Shown: positions 1-5,406 of the stretch, piece by piece
Layout: each line of letters begins with the position of its first letter
Position numbering within the stretch: the stretch's first letter is position 1
DNA from: CAVSWN01 sp046728115
GTDB lineage: Bacteria > Acidobacteriota > Vicinamibacteria > Vicinamibacterales > CAVVIG01
Direction of reading: 5' to 3'
Length of the DNA stretch: 6,862 nt
NCBI GenBank assembly: GCA_046728115.1
Contig: JBKPDW010000532.1
Location: forward strand, 1-6,862
Made by a program: the position numbers and the translations under genes
Notes under the pieces: generated by a model
Databases searched by the model: none
What the model saw: the letters and a program-made list of their open reading frames with translations, nothing else
What the model was told of the DNA's origin: nothing

Positions 1-411
1 GAACAGCAGATCGTCGCTCGACAGCTCGGGGTGCGACTGTTTGTATGCCGCCCCAAGCGGGGTCAGTTCGGTGCCGATGACGATTGGTTTGCCCGCGTAC
101 CGCGTCGTGCACGTGCGCTGCGCGTATCCACTCGCAGCGAACGATCCGACTCCAAGCGCCAGCGTGGCGATCGCGATCGCCGTCCACATCCGCTGCCGGT
201 GGACTCCACGGTAGACGATCGAGGGGAGAAAGGTGAGCGCCACGATCGCCGCCGACACCAGCCCGGCGAAAATCGATCGCGTGACGCCTTCCGAGTCGAG
301 CAGAACCGGTGGGGGAGTCGTAAGCGCTGAAGCGGCCGCGGCCAGGCCCGCAGCAGCCGCCGCCAGCCACGACTGACGATGGCGCCCCAGGCGCAGGGCG
401 CCGCGGGTCAT
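1..411 (-). CDS. Multi-pass membrane protein of unknown function, N-terminal part (runs off window)
   Basis: An open frame reads from ATG at 411 down to base 1 without a stop, giving 137 codons that continue outside the window. The start overlaps the stop of the upstream ankyrin gene as ATGA, so the two are probably translationally coupled and share a transcript. Three hydrophobic stretches are visible: an Ala/Leu-rich one at about residues 15-33, one at about 48-68 (IFAGLVSAAIVALTFLPSIV), and one at about 80-96 (WTAIAIATLALGVGSF). After the third, a polar segment begins (YAGKPIVIGTELTPLGAAY, ending SSDDLLF), likely the start of an extracytoplasmic or sensor-like domain. Three helices would put it on the opposite side of the membrane from the N-terminus, whose first 14 residues carry several Arg. 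I do not recognise the family, and the domain that would define it lies beyond the edge. Codon use is normal for the window and there are no internal stops, which supports a real gene. Confidence 0.75.
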   Translation of the reverse strand, partial: MTRGALRLGRHRQSWLAAAAAGLAAAASALTTPPPVLLDSEGVTRSIFAGLVSAAIVALTFLPSIVYRGVHRQRMWTAIAIATLALGVGSFAASGYAQRTCTTRYAGKPIVIGTELTPLGAAYKQSHPELSSDDLLF

Positions 412-1763
412 TGCGGTTGGCCTGCGGGAATCGGAAGATCCAGGATGAGTTCCTTCTTGCCCTCGCCGACCTTGACCACGGTTCGTTCGCCGAGCCGTGC
501 CGTCGACGGATCCCGCACCCACATGACGTATCTTCCAGCGACGAGAGTTTCCTCAGTCGGGCTGCTCAACTGCGGAAACAGATCGGGGTTGACATTCACA
601 GCTGCCTCGAACACTCGTGGCATGTAGTACACCTGCCAGTTCCCGACCTCCTGACTGCCGCGCAGCGTTCGGACCCGCACCACGACCGAGTTCCCGAGTT
701 TGCCGCCGCTCTGATTGCAGTGTTCCAGCTTGGTTTCCAGATCGTCCGCGAGCGATTGGAGGACGGCCGTGACAGTTGCGACGTTACCCGTCCGGAGCGT
801 CTGTTCCAGCGTCGTCTCGGCTTCCGCGAGATTCTCCCGATAGTCGGTCGGTGATTCCGCGGGCCATGCCGCGGAGAGCGCGACGAGCTTCGACAACGCG
901 TCGGTCGCGCGGCGATGTGCCAGCCGCATGGGACCGGCCGCCGGCCGGAGCCCTGACAGCACGTCGCCAAGCGTGCGAAGGGTGCTCTTCACCTGCGGTG
1001 CTTGGACGGGCGCCGTCGCGCGACCGAGGGAACTGCGAGACACGCCGCGGTCGAGAAAAAACGCGACGACGTACTTGCCCGTCGGGGCGGGTTCGGCCCA
1101 ATCGAAGACCGTGCGTCCCTGGGCGTCGCGCGCGTAGGCGTCGGCGCCCTTGGCCAGCAGCGCCTGAAGGATTCCGAGGTCGCCGTTGCGCGCCGCGATC
1201 ATCAGGGCAGTGGCGCCGCGCTCGTCGGTGACGTTCACCGGAGCGCCGAGCGCCAGCAGCTGGCGAACGAGCGTGTCGTGACCCTCGATCGTGGCGCGCA
1301 GCATGCGTGCGCCGAGTGCTTCCGCCTGCTCGAGGAGCGTGGCGACGTCGGTGTGCCCCCGTTCGACTGCCGCCTGACGCGGGGTCACGCCGCCTCTCGC
1401 GGCGGCGACGTTCGCGCCAACGGCAAGCAACGCCCGAACGATGTCCGTGAATCCGTTCGACCCGGCCAGAAACATCGCCGATGTGCCGTCTTCGGCCCGC
1501 TTGCTCGCTATAGCGCCGCTTTGAAGCAACAGGTTGACTACCTCGACGTTGCCGTTCGCCGACGCCCACATGAGCGGGGTGAAACCGCGCTGGTCGACCG
1601 CGTTGACGTCGATGCCTCTGGCGAGAAGATCCCGAATCCGCGTGATCTGTCCGAGCTTTGCCGCTTGCAGCAGATCACGATGGGCGTTGGTCTGCGCGGC
1701 AGTCCCCTGGCCCAGCATGAGACCGACCAGCGCGATCACGCAGAGCATGGAAGGCTTCGTCAT
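408..1763 (-). CDS. Secreted ankyrin-repeat protein with C-terminal beta-sandwich-like domain
   Basis: The 451-residue protein begins with a signal peptide: MTKPS, a hydrophobic core at residues 7-19, and a likely cleavage after TAA near residue 23. Residues 28-240 form six to seven ankyrin repeats with clear hallmarks: GFTPLMWASANGNVEVVNLL at 60-79, FTDIVRALLAVGAN at 105-118, VTPRQAAVERGHTDVATLL at 126-144 and ATALMIAARNGDLGILQALL at 184-203. Repeats of this kind bind other proteins. Residues about 255-350 are predicted helical, and 356-446 look like beta strands of an Ig-like or carboxypeptidase-regulatory-like fold (NWQVYYMP, then SSPTEETLVAGRYVMWVRDP). No catalytic motif is visible, so a periplasmic or surface scaffold or binding role is inferred. 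The ATG at 1763 is chosen because the signal peptide starts there and an in-frame stop lies upstream at 1797-1799. No strong Shine-Dalgarno is seen. It is first in a minus-strand unit, overlapping the next gene by four bases. Confidence 0.9.
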   Translation of the reverse strand: MTKPSMLCVIALVGLMLGQGTAAQTNAHRDLLQAAKLGQITRIRDLLARGIDVNAVDQRGFTPLMWASANGNVEVVNLLLQSGAIASKRAEDGTSAMFLAGSNGFTDIVRALLAVGANVAAARGGVTPRQAAVERGHTDVATLLEQAEALGARMLRATIEGHDTLVRQLLALGAPVNVTDERGATALMIAARNGDLGILQALLAKGADAYARDAQGRTVFDWAEPAPTGKYVVAFFLDRGVSRSSLGRATAPVQAPQVKSTLRTLGDVLSGLRPAAGPMRLAHRRATDALSKLVALSAAWPAESPTDYRENLAEAETTLEQTLRTGNVATVTAVLQSLADDLETKLEHCNQSGGKLGNSVVVRVRTLRGSQEVGNWQVYYMPRVFEAAVNVNPDLFPQLSSPTEETLVAGRYVMWVRDPSTARLGERTVVKVGEGKKELILDLPIPAGQPQ

Positions 1764-1855
1764 TCTACCAGCCGGCCGAATGGCTGAGGTGCGCCTCTAA
1801 CACGCGTGATCATTCGCAATGCCTTTATTTCCGGCGGATGAGCCTGCGCTAAGAT

Positions 1856-1889
1856 AAGCGCGCGCGTTCGAACGCCCGAATGCGCGCTT
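1856..1889. promoter_or_regulatory. Nested inverted repeats, candidate operator
   Basis: GCGTTCGAACGC at 1864-1875 is a perfect 12-base palindrome. It is nested in a larger imperfect inverted repeat: AAGCGCGC at 1856-1863 pairs with GCGCGCTT at 1882-1889, and TTCG at 1867-1870 pairs with CGAA at 1877-1880. The two foldings compete because they share bases. The site sits mid-way in a divergent promoter region, a usual place for a dimeric regulator to act on both units. No regulator gene is in the window, so the binding protein is unknown. Alternating CG runs make chance palindromes more likely in GC-rich DNA, hence the moderate confidence. Confidence 0.4.
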
Positions 1890-1992
1890 GCTTTCGGAGG
1901 TCCCGTTGGTCGGTCGTCTCCTCCCAAGACGCGCAGTGTTCGGCCTCCGAATTCCTGAAAACCTTCTAGCGATGGTCAGAAACATGGTTCCG

Positions 1993-2083
1993 TTTCCTCT
2001 GCTTCCTTCATGGGTCTTCGTGACAGCGCAGTCCGCTCGGAACGACGCTGCCACGGAAGACACGGACACAAACGGAGGACACC
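1993..2083. repeat. Long imperfect inverted repeat with repetitive arms (hairpin element)
   Basis: The inner arms match closely: GGGTCTTCGTGACAGCG at 2012-2028 is nearly the reverse complement of CGCTGCCACGGAAGACAC at 2046-2063, differing by one bulged base and two mismatches, with a 17-base loop at 2029-2045. Weaker pairing, partly by G-U wobble, continues outward through the pyrimidine-rich left arm (from about 1993) and the purine-rich right arm (to about 2083). The right arm is itself quasi-repetitive, with ACGGA recurring at 2053-2057, 2062-2066 and 2072-2076, mostly followed by a variant of GGACAC. It lies 33 bases upstream of the oxidoreductase ribosome-binding site. It could be a dispersed intergenic repeat, a small MITE-like element or a leader hairpin. 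It lacks the trailing T-run of an intrinsic terminator on the plus strand. Confidence 0.6.
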
Positions 2084-2115
2084 GAGTCTGATTTCCAACG
2101 CAGTCCAGGCGAGAA

Positions 2116-2123
2116 AGAGGGAG
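2116..2123 (+). promoter_or_regulatory. Ribosome-binding site of the flavin oxidoreductase
   Basis: AGAGGGAG is a good Shine-Dalgarno sequence. Its GAGG core ends seven bases before ATG 2128 and fixes that start codon. It is the strongest ribosome-binding site in the window. The downstream genes have weak ones, as is common inside an operon. Confidence 0.7.
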
Positions 2124-2127
2124 CCCC

Positions 2128-3456
2128 ATGCCGACTGATGTGCTGTTTCAGCCGCTGAAGTTCAAGAACCTGACCGTGAAGAACCGGATCTTCCGGTCCA
2201 ACATCTCCGGCCGGCTCGACAACTACGATGGATCGGGCAATCAAGCTCGCATCAACTGGGAAGAAAAATTCGCCAGGGGCGGCGTCGGCGGGATCATGTC
2301 GTCGTTCGTGCCGGTTCAGATTCACGGCCGGATCATGCCGAACTACGCCACCATCGATACCGACGAGCGCGTTCCGTTCTGGCGCAAGGTCGGCGAAGCG
2401 GTGCATCGATACGACTGCAAGTACATCCTGCAGCTCAGTCACGGCGGTCGGCAGCGCGACGTTCCGGGCATCGAATATCCAATCGGCCTGAGCTCCACCG
2501 ATAAAAAGGATCCGCTGCACGGGTTCGAGTGCAAACGCATGACGGTGGCCGACATTCGAGAGACCGTGTCTGCGTTCGCGGAGGGCGCTCGTCGCGCGCG
2601 CGAGGCCGGTCTCGATGGCGTCGAACTGCATGGCGCGAACGGATACCTGATTACCCAGTTCCTGAGCTCGGCCATCAACGATCGGACCGACGAATACGGC
2701 GGGCCGCTGGAGAACCGGGCGCGGTTCGTCATCGAGATCGTCAAGGCCATCCGGGCGAAGGTCGGTTCCGACTTCCATCTGCAGATGAAGATCAGCGCCA
2801 CGGAGTACAACAACGCGCTGCTGCTCCTGAAGCTCGAGGGCCCGGGCAACGTCGTGGCCGACTCGATCAAGGTGTGCCAGTGGCTGATAGACGCCGGTGT
2901 GGACAGCATTCATGTGTCCACCGGCAGCTCGTTCCCGCATCCGCGCAATCCGGCGGGGAGCGATCTGCCGGTCGACGTGCTGGCGCAGACCTACGAGCAG
3001 CTGGCGTCGAGCGGCGCCGAGACTTTCCGGAATCTCCTGATTTTCCGCAAGGATGTTCCCGCGGCGCTGTTCCGGCGCCAGTGGCTGGATGCGGGGGCGC
3101 CGCCGGATCAGATCGAGGGTCTGAATCTCCCCGACTCGCGCGCCGTCAAGCAGGCCGTGAGCGTGCCGGTCCTCTGCACCGGCGGATTCCAGACGGCGTC
3201 CGTCATCCGCGACGCGATCAACCGCGGCGACTGCGACGGCGTGAGCATCGCTCGACCGCTCGTCGCAAACAACGATCTCGTTCATCAGTTCGAGCAGGGC
3301 CGTGACCGCGCAGAGCGCCCGTGCACGTACTGCAACAAGTGTCTCGTGCATGTCGTGGAGCATCCAATCGGATGTTACGAGGAGAGCCGCTTCGACAGCC
3401 GGGAAGAAATGCTGGCCCAAGTGATGTCGGTGTTTCACCCTCCGGCATTTCAGTGA
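2128..3456 (+). CDS. NADH:flavin oxidoreductase, Old Yellow Enzyme family, with C-terminal 4Fe-4S motif
   Basis: The 442-residue protein is a TIM-barrel FMN enzyme of the Old Yellow Enzyme superfamily, which reduces activated C=C bonds or related substrates with NAD(P)H. The N-terminus has the family pattern (LFQPLKFKNLTVKNRIFRS, residues 6-24). LQLSHGGRQ at 101-109 follows, then the signature region at 167-200 (LHGANGYLITQFLSSAIND, then DEYGGPLENRARF). H168 and N171 occupy the usual substrate-binding pair. FMN-phosphate contacts are likely at CTGGF (350-354) and DGVSIARPLV (370-379). Cysteines 399, 402, 405 and 416 form CxxCxxC-x10-C, the pattern that holds a 4Fe-4S cluster in 2,4-dienoyl-CoA reductase and trimethylamine dehydrogenase. 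The protein stops soon after, so the FAD/NAD-binding half of those enzymes is absent. Residues about 295-345 look like an insertion compared with simple family members. There is no signal peptide, so it is probably cytosolic. It is the first gene of the plus-strand operon. The substrate is unknown. Confidence 0.92.
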   Translation: MPTDVLFQPLKFKNLTVKNRIFRSNISGRLDNYDGSGNQARINWEEKFARGGVGGIMSSFVPVQIHGRIMPNYATIDTDERVPFWRKVGEAVHRYDCKYILQLSHGGRQRDVPGIEYPIGLSSTDKKDPLHGFECKRMTVADIRETVSAFAEGARRAREAGLDGVELHGANGYLITQFLSSAINDRTDEYGGPLENRARFVIEIVKAIRAKVGSDFHLQMKISATEYNNALLLLKLEGPGNVVADSIKVCQWLIDAGVDSIHVSTGSSFPHPRNPAGSDLPVDVLAQTYEQLASSGAETFRNLLIFRKDVPAALFRRQWLDAGAPPDQIEGLNLPDSRAVKQAVSVPVLCTGGFQTASVIRDAINRGDCDGVSIARPLVANNDLVHQFEQGRDRAERPCTYCNKCLVHVVEHPIGCYEESRFDSREEMLAQVMSVFHPPAFQ

Positions 3457-3465
3457 TCGGCGACC

Positions 3466-4968
3466 GTGAGCCTCGTCATGCTGTGGCGCCTGATCAAAGC
3501 CGTCGTTCTCACTGCGTCCGCCGTGGTGCTGGTCGCGCTCATCTGGGTGTTCGTCTCGCTCTCGATCGATCGACCGGTCGTCTACGACGACATCGGCGAG
3601 CATTTCAAGTACGGATCCATCGGCAGCGAGCCGGGCGTGTCCCTGCTGACGCCCGTCGGGGGCGTGCTGCCGCCGTACGAGGTGTTCAAGACGCTCCCAT
3701 CCATCTGTCCCGAGAAACTGCCGGGCGGCTACGCGTCGGTCGGCCTGATTTTCGAACCGGACAGGGATCTGCCGATCGGCGTCTCGCGGCGGCACCGGAT
3801 CGGCATCGACCAGGTCGGATTCAACTGCGCCTTGTGCCATACCAGCACCGTTCGCGAGTCGCCGTCGGCCCGACCGCGGATCGTCCTCGGGATGCCGGCG
3901 CAGCAGCTGGACCTGCAGGCGCTGGTGCAGTTCGTGCTCGACTGCTCGCTCGACAACCGTGTGACGCGGGAGACCGTGGCCGGACGGTTCAAGGAATCGG
4001 GCGGGCAGGTGTCGTTGTTCGAACGGCTCCTCCTGCGGTTCGGACTGGTGGATCGGTTGAAGGTCCAGACGCTCGATCTCCGAAACCGCATCGCGCCGAT
4101 CCTGTCGGACCGTGTTCCTCGTTGGGGCCGGGGCCGCGTCGACACGTTCAACCCGTACAAGGCGATCCAGTTCAACTGGCAGCTCGATCGGCTGCCGGAT
4201 TCGGAGCTGGTGGGCGCGGCCGACTTTCCGTCGCTCTGGAATCAGGCGCCGCGCGAAGGCATGCACCTCCACTGGGACGGGAACAACACCTCGGTGGACG
4301 AGCGCAATCTGAGCGCGGCGCTGGGCGCTGGTGTGACGCCCGTAACCGTCGACCATGCGGCGATCAAACGCGTGCGCGACTGGATCTGGACACTCCGGCC
4401 ACCTCCGTATCCGTACGGGATCGATCGGGCGCTGGCCGCTCGTGGCGCGGGCATCTACCGGCAATTCTGTCTAGATTGTCACGCCAGCGACCGGTTCCGC
4501 GAAGGCGTGAAGGACGGCGCGCGCGTCGGCGAGGTGGAGGACCTCGATCGCATCGGCACCGATCGACATCGACTCGATTCGTACACCGACGCCTTTGCCG
4601 CGAATCAGTTTGCGCTGTACCCCGAGTCGGAATATCGATTCAGTCACTTCAGAAAGACGCGCGGCTATGCCAACCAGCCGCTGGACGGCATCTGGCTGCG
4701 CGCACCGTACCTGCACAACGGGTCGGTGCCAACACTGCACGATCTGCTGGAGCCGCCCGATCGGCGTCCCGCGGTTTTCTACCGGGGATATGACGTGTTC
4801 GACCAGGCCAACGTCGGCTTCGTATCGAATGCGCCGGAGGGCGGTGGACGAACCTTCACGAGGTTCGACACGTCGGTGCCGGGGAACGGCAACGGCGGGC
4901 ATCTGTACGGCGTCACGCTGCCCGACTCGGACAAACGGGCGCTTGTCGAGTATTTAAAGACGTTCTGA
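3466..4968 (+). CDS. Membrane-anchored di-heme c-type cytochrome (RoxA/CcpA/MauG-like)
   Basis: The 500-residue protein has an N-terminal hydrophobic helix at about 9-32 (signal anchor) and two covalent heme sites: CALCH at 121-125 and CLDCH at 335-339. Two heme domains in tandem, plus RAPYLHNGSVPTLHDLL at 412-428, fit the di-heme peroxidase superfamily that includes CcpA, MauG and the rubber oxygenase RoxA. It is shorter than RoxA and longer than classical CcpA. Other blocks conserved with its downstream paralog are PGGYASVGL (86-94), GRGRVDTFNPYK (221-232), HWDGNN (269-274), GTDRHRLD (364-371) and GNGNGGHLYG (473-482). Candidate distal ligands are H269, H368 and H417; no Met occurs after residue 266, so a Met ligand on heme 2 is unlikely. 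The GTG at 3466, 9 bases after the oxidoreductase stop, is taken as the start; ATG 3478 is an equally good alternative. The function is probably periplasmic redox or oxygenase chemistry, substrate unknown. Confidence 0.88.
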   Translation: MSLVMLWRLIKAVVLTASAVVLVALIWVFVSLSIDRPVVYDDIGEHFKYGSIGSEPGVSLLTPVGGVLPPYEVFKTLPSICPEKLPGGYASVGLIFEPDRDLPIGVSRRHRIGIDQVGFNCALCHTSTVRESPSARPRIVLGMPAQQLDLQALVQFVLDCSLDNRVTRETVAGRFKESGGQVSLFERLLLRFGLVDRLKVQTLDLRNRIAPILSDRVPRWGRGRVDTFNPYKAIQFNWQLDRLPDSELVGAADFPSLWNQAPREGMHLHWDGNNTSVDERNLSAALGAGVTPVTVDHAAIKRVRDWIWTLRPPPYPYGIDRALAARGAGIYRQFCLDCHASDRFREGVKDGARVGEVEDLDRIGTDRHRLDSYTDAFAANQFALYPESEYRFSHFRKTRGYANQPLDGIWLRAPYLHNGSVPTLHDLLEPPDRRPAVFYRGYDVFDQANVGFVSNAPEGGGRTFTRFDTSVPGNGNGGHLYGVTLPDSDKRALVEYLKTF

Positions 4969-4980
4969 TGCGAGAAGTCG

Positions 4981-5406
4981 ATGGTAACCGCTAGAGGAAG
5001 TCGCGCGGCAAGGTGGTTCGGACGCGTCGTGTGGCTGGGCATTGGCGTGAACCTGGCGCTCGCCATCCCAACACTCATCGTGCCTGATCGCATACTGATG
5101 TTCGCCGGGCTGCCGCCGTCGGTTCCGCTGCTCTGGCCCCGCTTTGCCGCATGGCTGCTCATTCTCCTGAGCGCTTTCTACGTGCCTGGCGCGATCGATC
5201 CGTACCGACATCGCCTCGTGGCGTGGATGTCGGTTCTTGCCCGGCTGGCGGGCGTGCTCTTCTTCGCCACCCAGCCGCCGGCATACTATCTTCTAGGCGG
5301 CATCGATCTCACGTTCTTCATCCCCGAGGCGATCCTGCTCGCGGCGGCGTCGAAGTACAAAGGCCTCGACGGATCGCCATGGCGCGAACCGAGCGCGGCA
5401 TCATGA
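4981..5406 (+). CDS. Small four-helix membrane protein of unknown function
   Basis: The 141-residue protein is mostly hydrophobic, with four likely membrane helices at about 14-35, 50-70, 79-97 and 101-122. A basic N-terminus (R5, R8, R11, R15) suggests it starts in the cytoplasm and, with four helices, ends there too. Short loops carry VPDRILMFAGLPP (34-46) and VPGAIDPYRHR (68-78), which look like conserved family motifs. There is no CxxCH or other obvious cofactor motif, although H77 lies in a loop. It begins 12 bases after the first cytochrome stop, with a weak GAGAAG close upstream, and its TGA overlaps the ATG of the second cytochrome. Being sandwiched between two paralogous cytochromes suggests a dedicated partner, perhaps a membrane anchor, quinone-site subunit or assembly helper. 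That role is inference from position only. I cannot name the family; DoxX-like or DUF small membrane proteins are possible relatives. Confidence 0.82.
   Translation: MVTARGSRAARWFGRVVWLGIGVNLALAIPTLIVPDRILMFAGLPPSVPLLWPRFAAWLLILLSAFYVPGAIDPYRHRLVAWMSVLARLAGVLFFATQPPAYYLLGGIDLTFFIPEAILLAAASKYKGLDGSPWREPSAAS

Larger units (their letters stand above)
1764..2127. other. Divergent intergenic region between the two operons
   Basis: No convincing gene lies in these 364 bases. The short frames here start at rare codons, lack a ribosome-binding site and show no recognisable protein. The region must hold the promoters for both divergent units, but no hexamer pair close to the sigma-70 consensus stands out. 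The best plus-strand candidate is TAAGAT at 1850-1855 with a poor -35 (TTTCCG at 1828-1833), too weak to call. It does contain a palindromic cluster around 1856-1889, a small 8-base palindrome CACGCGTG at 1801-1808, and a long hairpin-forming repeat at about 1993-2083, each described separately. Confidence 0.7.

Noticed and set aside
31..330. 99-codon plus-strand frame at the left edge
   Set aside because: It is Arg/Asp-rich without domain features, and the minus strand here encodes a continuous frame with three hydrophobic helices coupled to the ankyrin gene.
1002..1787. 261-codon plus-strand frame opposite the ankyrin gene
   Set aside because: The minus-strand ankyrin repeats and signal peptide are unambiguous; this frame is low-complexity and antisense.
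1828..1855. Sigma-70-like promoter (TTTCCG, then TAAGAT)
   Set aside because: Only three and four of six positions match the consensus, with 16-base spacing; in this sequence such a match is easily due to chance.
1888..2091. 67-codon plus-strand frame in the intergenic region
   Set aside because: It starts at TTG without a ribosome-binding site, and its second half is the hairpin repeat, so it is probably not translated.
1797..2129. 110-codon minus-strand frame in the intergenic region
   Set aside because: It begins on the oxidoreductase start codon, spans the repeat element and shows no protein-like pattern.
2008..4464. Very long (818-codon) minus-strand open frame
   Set aside because: It runs antisense to the oxidoreductase and the first cytochrome, which have clear motifs on the plus strand. 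Its product is rich in Arg, His, Asp and Glu with no recognisable domain, as expected of an antisense frame in GC-rich coding DNA.
3321..4793. 490-codon plus-strand frame overlapping the first cytochrome
   Set aside because: It is the wrong frame of a gene with two CxxCH motifs and conserved blocks. The product is Arg/Ala/Gly-rich and starts inside the Fe-S motif of the oxidoreductase.
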